Assembly (NCBI GenBank): GCA_946699065.1
Contig: CAMPDV010000861.1
Location: 62,001-126,000 of the forward strand
Reading direction: 5' to 3'
Origin: Loxodes magnus
Lineage: Eukaryota > Ciliophora > Karyorelictea > Loxodida > Loxodidae
DNA: 64,000 nt
Shown: in pieces, positions 51,201-63,869 of the stretch
Layout of the letters: each line of letters opens with the position of its first letter
How positions within the stretch are numbered: position 1 is the stretch's first letter
Notes under the pieces: generated by a model
The model's input: only the letters and a program-made list of their open reading frames with translations
The model's database searches: none
Told to the model about the DNA's origin: nothing
Translations under genes and position numbers: made by a program

Positions 51201-52742
51201 TGAAAGTGAGTAATTATTAATTGGGGAAGTTCAGAAGTATGTTCACTTTGATACTGTAGTCTGAAAGTAGATTCTTTGTAACTTCCTTAATATATAATAT
51301 TGATTGGTGAGTGGTGTGAAATGTGTTTATTGGTGTTAATTATGATCAGAAAACATGTAATTGAAAGTGAGTAATTATCAAATGGGGAAGTTCAGAAGTA
51401 TGTTCACTTTAGATACTAGAAGTTTCATAGTAGATTCTTTGTAACTTCCTTAATGTATAATATTGATTAGTGAGTGGTGTGAAATGTGTTTATTGGTGTT
51501 AATTATGATCAGAAAACATGTAATTGAAAGTGAGTAATTATCAAATGGGGAAGTTCACAAGTATATTATTTTTGATACTAGTAGTTTCATAGTAGATTCT
51601 TTGTAACTTCCTTAATGTATAATATTGATTTGTGAGTGGTGTGAAATGTGTTTATTGGTTTTAATTATGATGAGAAAACATGTAATTGAAAGTGAGTAAT
51701 TATCAAATGGGGAAGTTCACAAGTATATTCACTTTTATACTAGTAGTTTCATAGTAGATTCTTTGTAACTTCCTTAATGTATAATATTGATTAGTGAGTG
51801 GTGTGAAATGTGTTTATTGGTGTTAATTATGATGAGAAAACATGTAATTGAAAGTGAGTAATTATTAATTGGGGAAGTTCAGAAGTATGTTCACTTTTAT
51901 ACTAGTAGTTTCATAGTAGATTCTTTGTAACTTCCTTAATATATATAATTAATTAGTGAGTGGTGTGAAATGTGTTTATTGGTGTTAATTATGATGAGAA
52001 AACATGTAATTGAAAGTGAGTAATTATTAATTGGGGAAGTTCACAAGTATATTCACTTTTATACTAGTAGTTTCATAGTAGATTCTTTGTAACTTCCTTT
52101 CAGTATAATATTGATTAGTGAGTGGTGTGAAATGTGTTTATTGGTGTTAATTATGATCAGAAAACATGTAATTGAAAGTGAGTAATTATTAATTGGGGAA
52201 GTTCATGAGTATATTCACTTTGTTACTAGTAGTTTCATAGTAGATTCTTTGTAACTTCCTTAATGTATAATATTGATTTGTGAGTGGTGTGAAATGTGTT
52301 TATTGGTGTTAATTATGATCAGAAAACATGTAATTGAAAGTGAGTAATTATCAAATGGGGAAGTTCAGAAGTATGTTCACTTTAGATACTAGAAGTTTCA
52401 TAGTAGATTCTTTGTAACTTCCTTAATATATATAATTAATTAGTGAGTGGTGTGAAATTTGTTTATTGGTGTTAATTATGATCAGAAAACATGTAATTGA
52501 AAGTGCGTAATTATCAAATGGGGAAGTTCAAAAGTATATTATTTTTGATATTAGTAGTTTCATAGTAGATTCTTTGTAACTTCCTTAATATATAATATTG
52601 ATTAGTGAGTGGTGTGAAATGTGTTTATTGGTGTTAATTATGATCAGAAAACATGTAATTGAAAGTGCGTAATTATCAAATGGGGAAGTTCAAAAGTATA
52701 TTATTTTTGATATTAGTAGTTTCAGAGTAGATTCTATGTAAC
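48208..52742. repeat. Mosaic monomers with fragments of several HOR families
   Basis: About 28 monomers. The stretch 48.5-49.4 kb contains altered pieces of blocks X and Y (TCAACTGG with ACTAGACG, TCAACTGCGG, GAAATGTTTTTATTGG, TTTCAGAG). The stretch 49.8-50.2 kb repeats a TTGGTGAG/TTCATATAG pair. At 50.9 kb a GTTAATAAG monomer with the TCAAGATCAT linker recalls 1.5, 5.0 and 8.7 kb. An unusual TTAATTTTGATGAG occurs at about 49558. No gene or transposon is seen. Confidence 0.7.
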
Positions 52743-55700
52743 TTCCTTTCATTATAATATTGATTAGTGAGTGGTGTGAAATGTGTTTATTGGTGTTAAT
52801 TATGATGAGAAAACATGTAATTGAAAGTGAGTAATTATTAATTGGGGAAGTTCGGATTTATATAATTTTTGATACTAGTAGTTTCATAGTAGATTCTTTG
52901 TAACTTCCTTAATGTATAATATTGATTTGTGAGTGGTGTGAAATGTGTTTATTGGTTTTAATTATGATGAGAAAACATGTAATTGAAAGTGAGTAATTAT
53001 CAAATGGGGAAGTTCACAAGTATATTCACTTTTATACTAGTAGTTTCATAGTAGATTCTTTGTAACTTCCTTAATGTATAATATTGATTTGTGAGTGGTG
53101 TGAAATGTGTTTATTGGTGTTAATTATGATCAGAAAACATGTAATTGAAAGTGAGTAATTATTAATTGGGGAAGTTCACAAGTATATTGTTTTTGATATT
53201 AGTAGTTTCATAGTAGATTCTTTGTAACTTCCTTAATGTATAATATTGATTAGTGAGTGGTGTGAAATGTGTTTATTGGTGTTAATTATGATGAGAAAAC
53301 ATGTAATTGAAAGTGAGTAATTATCAATTGGGGAAGTTAATAAGTATATTCACTTTGATACTAGTAGTTTCATAGTAGATTCTTTGTAACTTCCTTAATG
53401 TATAATATTGATTTGTGAGTGGTGTGAAATGTGTTTATTGGTGTTAATTATGATCAGAAAACATGTAATTGAAAGTGAGTAATTATTAATTGGGGAAGTT
53501 CATGAGTATATTCACTTTTATACTAGTAGTTTCATAGTAGATTCTTTGTAACTTCCTTAATATATATAATTAATTAGTGAGTGGTGTGAAATGTGTTTAT
53601 TGGTGTTAATTATGATGAGAAAACATGTAATTGAAAGTGAGTAATTATTAATTGGGGAAGTTCAGAAGTATGTTCACTTTTATACTAGTAGTTTCATAGT
53701 AGATTCTTTGTAACTTCCTTTCAGTATAATATTGATTTGTGAGTGGTGTGAAATGTGTTTATTGGTGTTAATTATGATCAGAAAACATGTAATTGAAAGT
53801 GAGTAATTATTAATTGGGGAAGTTCATGAGTATATTCACTTTTATACTAGTAGTTTCATAGTAGATTCTTTGTAACTTCCTTAATGTATAATATTGATTA
53901 GTGAGTGGTGTGAAATTTGTTTATTGGTGTTAATTATGATCAGAAAACATGTAATTGAAAGTGAGTAATTATCAAATGGGGAAGTTAATAAGTATGTTCA
54001 CTTTGTTACTAGTAGTTTCATAGTAGATTCTTTGTAACTTCCTTTCAAGATCATATTGATTAGTGAGTGGTGTGAAATGTGTTTATTGGTGTTAATTATG
54101 ATCAGTAAACATGTAATTGAAAGTGAGTAATTATCAAATGGGGAAGTTCAGAAGTATGTTCACTTTAGATACTAGAAGTTTCATAGTAGATTCTTTGTAA
54201 CTTCCTTAATATATATAATTAATTAGTGAGTGGTGTGAAATTTGTTTATTGGTGTTAATTATGATCAGAAAACATGTAATTGAAAGTGAGTAATTATCAA
54301 ATGGGGAAGTTCGGAAGTATGTTCACTTTGATACTATAATTTTAAAGTAGATTCTTTGTAACTTCCTTAATATATAATATTGATTAGTGAGTGGTGTGAA
54401 ATGTGTTTATTGGTGTTAATTATGATCAGAAAACATGTAATTGAAAGTGCGTAATTATCAAATGGGGAAGTTCAGAAGTATATTCACATTCATACTAGTA
54501 GTTTCATAGTAGATTCTTTGTAACTTCCTTAATGTATAATATTGATTTGTGAGTGGTGTGAAATGTGTTTATTGGTGTTAATTATGATGAGAAAACATGT
54601 AATTGAAAGTGAGTTATTATTAACTGGGGAAGTTCACAAGTATGTTCACTTTTTTATTAGTAGTTTCATAGTAGATTCTTTGTAACTTCCTTAATGTATA
54701 ATATTGATTAGTGAGTGGTGTGAAATGTGTTTATTGGTGATAATTATGATCAGAAAACATGTAATTGAAATTGAGTAATTATTAATTGGGGAAGTTCACA
54801 AGTATATTATTTTTGATACTAGTAGTTTCATAGTAGATTCTTTGTAACTTCCTTAATGTATATAATTAATTAGTGAGTGGTGTGAAATTTGTTTATTGGT
54901 GTTAATTATGATCAGAAAACATGTAATTGAAAGTGCGTAATTATCAAATGGGGAAGTTCAAAAGTATATTATTTTTGATATTAGTAGTTTCATAGTAGAT
55001 TCTTTGTAACTTCCTTAATATATAATATTGATTAGTGAGTGGTGTGAAATGTGTTTATTGGTGTTAATTATGATCAGAAAACATGTAATTGAAAGTGCGT
55101 AATTATCAAATGGGGAAGTTCAAAAGTATATTATTTTTGATATTAGTAGTTTCAGAGTAGATTCTTTGTAACTTCCTTAATGTATAATATTGATTAGTGA
55201 GTGGTGTGAAATGTGTTTATTGGTGTTAATTATGATCAGAAAACATGTAATTGAAAGTGCGTAATTATCAAATGGAGAAGTTCAGAAGTATATTATTTTT
55301 GATATTAGTAGTTTCATAGTAGATTCTTTGTAACTTCCTTAATGTATATAATTAATTAGTGAGTGGTGTGAAATTTGTTTATTGGTGTTAATTATGATCA
55401 GAAAACATGTAATTGAAAGTGCGTAATTATCAAATGGGGAAGTTCAAAAGTATATTATTTTTGATATTAGTAGTTTCAGAGTAGATTCTATGTAACTTCC
55501 TTTCATTATAATATTGATTAGTGAGTGGTGTGAAATGTGTTTATTGGTGTTAATTATGATGAGAAAACATGTAATTGAAATTGAGTAATTATCAAATGGG
55601 GAAGTTCAAAAGTATATTATTTTTGATATTAGTAGTTTCATAGTAGATTCTTTGTAACTTCCTTAATATATAATATTGATTAGTGAGTGGTGTGAAATGT

Positions 55701-56469
55701 GTTTATTGGTGTTAATTATGATCAGAAAACATGTAATTGAAAGTGCGTAATTATCAAATGGAGAAGTTCAGAAGTATATTATTTTTGATATTAGTAGTTT
55801 CATAGTAGATTCTTTGTAACTTCCTTTCATTATAATATTGATTAGTGAGTGGTGTGAAATGTGTTTATTGGTGTTAATTATGATGAGAAAACATGTAATT
55901 GAAAGTGAGTAATTATTAATTGGGGAAGTTCACAAGTATATTATTTTTGATACTAGTAGTTTCATAGTAGATTCTTTGTAACTTCCTTAATGTATAATAT
56001 TGATTTGTGAGTGGTGTGAAATGTGTTTATTGGTGTTAATTATGATGAGAAAACATGTAATTGAAAGTGAGTAATTATCAAATGGGGAAGTTCAGAAGTA
56101 TGTTCACTTTAGATACTAGAAGTTTCATAGTAGATTCTTTGTAACTTCCTTAATATATATAATTAATTAGTGAGTGGTGTGAAATTTGTTTATTGGTGTT
56201 AATTATGATCAGAAAACATGTAATTGAAAGTGCGTAATTATCAAATGGGGAAGTTCAAAAGTATATTATTTTTGATATTAGTAGTTTCATAGTAGATTCT
56301 TTGTAACTTCCTTAATATATAATATTGATTAGTGAGTGGTGTGAAATGTGTTTATTGGTGTTAATTATGATCAGAAAACATGTAATTGAAAGTGCGTAAT
56401 TATCAAATGGGGAAGTTCAAAAGTATATTATTTTTGATATTAGTAGTTTCAGAGTAGATTCTATGTAAC
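52743..56469. repeat. 23-mer higher-order repeat, copy 1 (3727 bp)
   Basis: Twenty-three monomers (23 x 162 = 3726). The unit opens with TTCGGATTTATATAATTTTT (52851) and then carries, in order, TATATTGTTTTTGATATTAG (about 53187), TCAATTGG with GTTAATAAG, TTCATGAG monomers, TCAAGATCAT with TGATCAGTAAAC (about 54110), TACTATAATTTTAAAG, GAGTTATTATTAACTGG, then a run of AAAGTGCGTAATT/TTCAAAAG monomers including TCAAATGGAGAAG. The opening block is shared with 13.3-15.1 kb. Copies start at 56470, about 60150 and 63870. Confidence 0.92.
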
Positions 56470-59400
56470 TTCCTTTCATTATAATATTGATTAGTGAGTG
56501 GTGTGAAATGTGTTTATTGGTGTTAATTATGATGAGAAAACATGTAATTGAAAGTGAGTAATTATTAATTGGGGAAGTTCGGATTTATATAATTTTTGAT
56601 ACTAGTAGTTTCATAGTAGATTCTTTGTAACTTCCTTAATGTATAATATTGATTTGTGAGTGGTGTGAAATGTGTTTATTGGTTTTAATTATGATGAGAA
56701 AACATGTAATTGAAAGTGAGTAATTATCAAATGGGGAAGTTCACAAGTATATTCACTTTTATACTAGTAGTTTCATAGTAGATTCTTTGTAACTTCCTTA
56801 ATGTATAATATTGATTTGTGAGTGGTGTGAAATGTGTTTATTGGTGTTAATTATGATGAGAAAACATGTAATTGAAAGTGAGTAATTATTAATTGGGGAA
56901 GTTCACAAGTATATTGTTTTTGATATTAGTAGTTTCATAGTAGATTCTTTGTAACTTCCTTAATGTATAATATTGATTAGTGAGTGGTGTGAAATGTGTT
57001 TATTGGTGTTAATTATGATGAGAAAACATGTAATTGAAAGTGAGTAATTATCAATTGGGGAAGTTAATAAGTATATTCACTTTGATACTAGTAGTTTCAT
57101 AGTAGATTCTTTGTAACTTCCTTAATGTATAATATTGATTTGTGAGTGGTGTGAAATGTGTTTATTGGTGTTAATTATGATCAGAAAACATGTAATTGAA
57201 AGTGAGTAATTATTAATTGGGGAAGTTCATGAGTATATTCACTTTTATACTAGTAGTTTCATAGTAGATTCTTTGTAACTTCCTTAATATATATAATTAA
57301 TTAGTGAGTGGTGTGAAATGTGTTTATTGGTGTTAATTATGATGAGAAAACATGTAATTGAAAGTGAGTAATTATTAATTGGGGAAGTTCAGAAGTATGT
57401 TCACTTTTATACTAGTAGTTTCATAGTAGATTCTTTGTAACTTCCTTTCAGTATAATATTGATTTGTGAGTGGTGTGAAATGTGTTTATTGGTGTTAATT
57501 ATGATCAGAAAACATGTAATTGAAAGTGAGTAATTATTAATTGGGGAAGTTCATGAGTATATTCACTTTTATACTAGTAGTTTCATAGTAGATTCTTTGT
57601 AACTTCCTTAATGTATAATATTGATTAGTGAGTGGTGTGAAATTTGTTTATTGGTGTTAATTATGATCAGAAAACATGTAATTGAAAGTGAGTAATTATC
57701 AAATGGGGAAGTTAATAAGTATGTTCACTTTGTTACTAGTAGTTTCATAGTAGATTCTTTGTAACTTCCTTTCAAGATCATATTGATTAGTGAGTGGTGT
57801 GAAATGTGTTTATTGGTGTTAATTATGATCAGTAAACATGTAATTGAAAGTGAGTAATTATCAAATGGGGAAGTTCAGAAGTATGTTCACTTTAGATACT
57901 AGAAGTTTCATAGTAGATTCTTTGTAACTTCCTTAATATATATAATTAATTAGTGAGTGGTGTGAAATTTGTTTATTGGTGTTAATTATGATCAGAAAAC
58001 ATGTAATTGAAAGTGAGTAATTATCAAATGGGGAAGTTCGGAAGTATGTTCACTTTGATACTATAATTTTAAAGTAGATTCTTTGTAACTTCCTTAATAT
58101 ATAATATTGATTAGTGAGTGGTGTGAAATGTGTTTATTGGTGTTAATTATGATCAGAAAACATGTAATTGAAAGTGAGTAATTATTAAATGGGGAAGTTC
58201 AGAAGTATATTCACATTCATACTAGTAGTTTCATAGTAGATTCTTTGTAACTTCCTTAATGTATAATATTGATTTGTGAGTGGTGTGAAATGTGTTTATT
58301 GGTGTTAATTATGATGAGAAAACATGTAATTGAAAGTGAGTTATTATTAACTGGGGAAGTTCACAAGTATGTTCACTTTTTTATTAGTAGTTTCATAGTA
58401 GATTCTTTGTAACTTCCTTAATGTATAATATTGATTAGTGAGTGGTGTGAAATGTGTTTATTGGTGTTAATTATGATCAGAAAACATGTAATTGAAAGTG
58501 AGTAATTATTAATTGGGGAAGTTCACAAGTATATTATTTTTGATACTAGTAGTTTTAGAGTAGATTCTTTGTAACTTCCTTAATGTATATAATTAATTAG
58601 TGAGTGGTGTGAAATTTGTTTATTGGTGTTAATTATGATCAGAAAACATGTAATTGAAAGTGAGTAATTATCAAATGGGGAAGTTCAGAAGTATGTTCAC
58701 TTTGATACTGTAATTTTAAAGTAGATTCTTTGTAACTTCCTTAAGTATAATATTGATTAGTGAGTGGTGTGAAATGTGTTTATTGGTGTTAATTATGATC
58801 AGAAAACATGTAATTGAAAGTGAGTAATTATCAAATGGGGAAGTTCACTAAGTATATTCATGTGTTTTTTGATACTAGTAGTTTCATAGTAGATTCTTTG
58901 TAACTTCCTTAATGTATAATATTGATTAGTGAGTGGTGTGAAATGTGTTTATTGGTGTTAATTATGATCAGAAAACATGTAATTGAAAGTGAGTAATTAT
59001 CAAATGGGGAAGTTCAGAAGTATATTATTTTTGATACTAGTAGTTTCATAGTAGATTCTTTGTAACTTCCTTAATGTATAATATTGATTAGTGAGTGGTG
59101 TGAAATGTGTTTATTGGTGTTAATTATGATCAGAAAACATGTAATTGAAAGTGAGTAATTATCAAATGGGGAAGTTCGGAAGTATGTTCACTTTGATACT
59201 AGTAGTTTCAAAGTAGATTCTTTGTAACTTCCTTTCATATATAATATTGATTAGTGAGTGGTGTGAAATGTGTTTATTGGTGTTAATTATGATCAGAAAA
59301 CATGTAATTGAAAGTGAGTAATTATCAATTGGGGAAGTTCAGAAGTATATTCACTTTCATACTAGTAGTTTCATAGTAGATTCTTTGTAACTTCCTTAAT

Positions 59401-60150
59401 ATATAATATTGATTAGTGAGTGGTGTGAAATGTGTTTATTGGTGTTAATTATGATGAGAAAACATGTAATTGAAAGTGAGTAATTATTAACTGGGGAAGT
59501 TCACAAGTATGTTCACTTTTTTATTAGTAGTTTCATAGTAGATTCTTTGTAACTTCCTTTCATGTATAATATTGATTAGTGAGTGGTGTGAAATGTGTTT
59601 ATTGGTGTTAATTATGATCAGAAAACATGTAATTGAAAGTGAGTAATTATTAATTGGGGAAGTTCACAAGTATATTATTTTTGATACTAGTAGTTTCATA
59701 GTAGATTCTTTGTAACTTCCTTAATGTATAATATTGATTTGTGAGTGGTGTGAAATGTGTTTATTGGTGTTAATTATGATCAGAAAACATGTAATTGAAA
59801 GTGAGTAATTATCAAATGGGGAAGTTCAAAAGTATATTCATTTTTGATACTAGTAGTTTCATAGTAGATTCTTTGTAACTTCCTTAATATATAATATTGA
59901 TTAGTGAGTGGTGTGAAATGTGTTTATTGGTGTTAATTATGATCAGAAAACATGTAATTGAAAGTGCGTAATTATCAAATGGGGAAGTTCAAAAGTATAT
60001 TATTTTTGATATTAGTAGTTTCAGAGTAGATTCTTTGTAACTTCCTTAATGTATAATATTGATTAGTGAGTGGTGTGAAATGTGTTTATTGGTGTTAATT
60101 ATGATCAGAAAATCAAATGGGGAATGTATAATTGAAAGTGTTTCAGAGTA
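56470..60150. repeat. 23-mer higher-order repeat, copy 2 (right half aberrant)
   Basis: The left half, to 58413, follows copy 1 at offset 3727 with few differences (TTCGGATTTATAT at 56578). The only clear one is AAAGTGAGTAATTATTAAATGG near 58167 in place of AAAGTGCGTAATTATCAAATGG. The right half does not match copies 1 and 3, which agree with each other there. The unit is about 50 bp shorter than the others because of the scar at its right end. Confidence 0.85.
58414..60150. repeat. Non-matching half of 23-mer copy 2, about 11 atypical monomers
   Basis: In copies 1 and 3 this interval is rich in AAAGTGCG and TTCAAAAG variants. Here AAAGTGCG appears only near the end, and several monomers combine variants not seen elsewhere: linkers CCTTAAGTATAAT (58740), CCTTTCATATATAAT (59232) and CCTTTCATGTATAAT (59560), and a loop reading TTCACTAAGTATATTCATG followed by TGTTTTTTGATAC (58846-58873). 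Monomer number is nearly the same as in the other copies. Either a conversion or exchange tract, or a poorly resolved consensus, would look like this. Confidence 0.75.
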
Positions 60151-60470
60151 ATTAATCATTATAATATTGATTAGTGAGTGGTGTGAAATGTGTTTATTGG
60201 TGTTAATTATGAAGAAAACATGTAATTGAAAGTGAGTAATTATTAATTGGGGAAGTTCGGATTTATATAATTTTTGATACTAGTAGTTTCATAGTAGATT
60301 CTTTGTAACTTCCTTAATGTATAATATTGATTTGTGAGTGGTGTGAAATGTGTTTATTGGTTTTAATTATGATGAGAAAACATGTAATTGAAAGTGAGTA
60401 ATTATTAATTGGGGAAGTTCACAAATATTCACTTTTATACATAGTTTCATAGTAGATTCTTTGTACTTCC
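60105..60470. repeat. Scar: truncated monomer and several small deletions
   Basis: The core is cut after ATGATCAGAAAA (60107) and followed by TCAAATGGGGAATGTATAAT, TTGAAAGTGTTTCAGAG and TAATTAATCATTATAAT, which is a jumble of module, linker and core words. Further losses follow: ATGAAGAAAACATG (60211), TTCACAAATATTCAC (60418), TATACATAGTTTC (60435) and TTTGTACTTCC (60461). The scar lies at the junction between 23-mer copies 2 and 3. Confidence 0.8.
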
Positions 60471-63400
60471 TTAATGTATAATATTGATTTGTGAGTGGTG
60501 TGAAATGTGTTTATTGGTGTTAATTATGATCAGAAAACATGTAATTGAAAGTGAGTAATTATTAATTGGGGAAGTTCACAAGTATATTGTTTTTGATATT
60601 AGTAGTTTCATAGTAGATTCTTTGTAACTTCCTTAATGTATAATATTGATTAGTGAGTGGTGTGAAATGTGTTTATTGGTGTTAATTATGATGAGAAAAC
60701 ATGTAATTGAAAGTGAGTAATTATCAATTGGGGAAGTTAATAAGTATATTCACTTTGATACTAGTAGTTTCATAGTAGATTCTTTGTAACTTCCTTAATG
60801 TATAATATTGATTTGTGAGTGGTGTGAAATGTGTTTATTGGTGTTAATTATGATCAGAAAACATGTAATTGAAAGTGAGTAATTATTAATTGGGGAAGTT
60901 CATGAGTATATTCACTTTTATACTAGTAGTTTCATAGTAGATTCTTTGTAACTTCCTTAATATATATAATTAATTAGTGAGTGGTGTGAAATGTGTTTAT
61001 TGGTGTTAATTATGATGAGAAAACATGTAATTGAAAGTGAGTAATTATTAATTGGGGAAGTTCAGAAGTATGTTCACTTTTATACTAGTAGTTTCATAGT
61101 AGATTCTTTGTAACTTCCTTTCAGTATAATATTGATTTGTGAGTGGTGTGAAATGTGTTTATTGGTGTTAATTATGATCAGAAAACATGTAATTGAAAGT
61201 GAGTAATTATTAATTGGGGAAGTTCATGAGTATATTCACTTTTATACTAGTAGTTTCATAGTAGATTCTTTGTAACTTCCTTAATGTATAATATTGATTA
61301 GTGAGTGGTGTGAAATTTGTTTATTGGTGTTAATTATGATCAGAAAACATGTAATTGAAAGTGAGTAATTATCAAATGGGGAAGTTAATAAGTATGTTCA
61401 CTTTGTTACTAGTAGTTTCATAGTAGATTCTTTGTAACTTCCTTTCAAGATCATATTGATTAGTGAGTGGTGTGAAATGTGTTTATTGGTGTTAATTATG
61501 ATCAGTAAACATGTAATTGAAAGTGAGTAATTATCAAATGGGGAAGTTCAGAAGTATGTTCACTTTAGATACTAGAAGTTTCATAGTAGATTCTTTGTAA
61601 CTTCCTTAATATATATAATTAATTAGTGAGTGGTGTGAAATTTGTTTATTGGTGTTAATTATGATCAGAAAACATGTAATTGAAAGTGAGTAATTATCAA
61701 ATGGGGAAGTTCGGAAGTATGTTCACTTTGATACTATAATTTTAAAGTAGATTCTTTGTAACTTCCTTAATATATAATATTGATTAGTGAGTGGTGTGAA
61801 ATGTGTTTATTGGTGTTAATTATGATCAGAAAACATGTAATTGAAAGTGCGTAATTATCAAATGGGGAAGTTCAGAAGTATATTCACATTCATACTAGTA
61901 GTTTCATAGTAGATTCTTTGTAACTTCCTTAATGTATAATATTGATTTGTGAGTGGTGTGAAATGTGTTTATTGGTGTTAATTATGATGAGAAAACATGT
62001 AATTGAAAGTGAGTTATTATTAACTGGGGAAGTTCACAAGTATGTTCACTTTTTTATTAGTAGTTTCATAGTAGATTCTTTGTAACTTCCTTAATGTATA
62101 ATATTGATTAGTGAGTGGTGTGAAATGTGTTTATTGGTGTTAATTATGATCAGAAAACATGTAATTGAAATTGAGTAATTATTAATTGGGGAAGTTCACA
62201 AGTATATTATTTTTGATACTAGTAGTTTCAGAGTAGATTCTTTGTAACTTCCTTAATGTATATAATTAATTAGTGAGTGGTGTGAAATTTGTTTATTGGT
62301 GTTAATTATGATCAGAAAACATGTAATTGAAAGTGCGTAATTATCAAATGGGGAAGTTCAAAAGTATATTATTTTTGATATTAGTAGTTTCATAGTAGAT
62401 TCTTTGTAACTTCCTTAATATATAATATTGATTAGTGAGTGGTGTGAAATGTGTTTATTGGTGTTAATTATGATCAGAAAACATGTAATTGAAAGTGCGT
62501 AATTATCAAATGGGGAAGTTCAAAAGTATATTATTTTTGATATTAGTAGTTTCAGAGTAGATTCTTTGTAACTTCCTTAATGTATAATATTGATTAGTGA
62601 GTGGTGTGAAATGTGTTTATTGGTGTTAATTATGATCAGAAAACATGTAATTGAAAGTGCGTAATTATCAAATGGAGAAGTTCAGAAGTATATTATTTTT
62701 GATATTAGTAGTTTCATAGTAGATTCTTTGTAACTTCCTTAATGTATAATATTGATTAGTGAGTGGTGTGAAATTTGTTTATTGGTGTTAATTATGATCA
62801 GAAAACATGTAATTGAAAGTGCGTAATTATCAAATGGGGAAGTTCAAAAGTATATTATTTTTGATATTAGTAGTTTCAGAGTAGATTCTATGTAACTTCC
62901 TTTCATTATAATATTGATTAGTGAGTGGTGTGAAATGTGTTTATTGGTGTTAATTATGATGAGAAAACATGTAATTGAAATTGAGTAATTATCAAATGGG
63001 GAAGTTCAAAAGTATATTATTTTTGATATTAGTAGTTTCATAGTAGATTCTTTGTAACTTCCTTAATATATAATATTGATTAGTGAGTGGTGTGAAATGT
63101 GTTTATTGGTGTTAATTATGATCAGAAAACATGTAATTGAAAGTGCGTAATTATCAAATGGAGAAGTTCAGAAGTATATTATTTTTGATATTAGTAGTTT
63201 CATAGTAGATTCTTTGTAACTTCCTTTCATTATAATATTGATTAGTGAGTGGTGTGAAATGTGTTTATTGGTGTTAATTATGATGAGAAAACATGTAATT
63301 GAAAGTGAGTAATTATTAATTGGGGAAGTTCACAAGTATATTATTTTTGATACTAGTAGTTTCATAGTAGATTCTTTGTAACTTCCTTAATGTATAATAT

Positions 63401-63869
63401 TGATTTGTGAGTGGTGTGAAATGTGTTTATTGGTGTTAATTATGATGAGAAAACATGTAATTGAAAGTGAGTAATTATCAAATGGGGAAGTTCAGAAGTA
63501 TGTTCACTTTAGATACTAGAAGTTTCATAGTAGATTCTTTGTAACTTCCTTAATATATATAATTAATTAGTGAGTGGTGTGAAATTTGTTTATTGGTGTT
63601 AATTATGATCAGAAAACATGTAATTGAAAGTGCGTAATTATCAAATGGGGAAGTTCAAAAGTATATTATTTTTGATATTAGTAGTTTCATAGTAGATTCT
63701 TTGTAACTTCCTTAATATATAATATTGATTAGTGAGTGGTGTGAAATGTGTTTATTGGTGTTAATTATGATCAGAAAACATGTAATTGAAAGTGCGTAAT
63801 TATCAAATGGGGAAGTTCAAAAGTATATTATTTTTGATATTAGTAGTTTCAGAGTAGATTCTATGTAAC
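60151..63869. repeat. 23-mer higher-order repeat, copy 3
   Basis: Opens with TTCGGATTTATAT at 60256 and follows copy 1 at offset about 7400 from 62087 onward through all later markers (TGATCAGTAAAC near 61500, TACTATAATTTTAAAG near 61732, TCAAATGGAGAAG). Small differences from copy 1 include TTTCAGAG near 62227 (TTTCATAG in copy 1) and the AATGTATAATATTGAT linker near 62740 (AATGTATATAATTAAT in copy 1). Confidence 0.9.
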
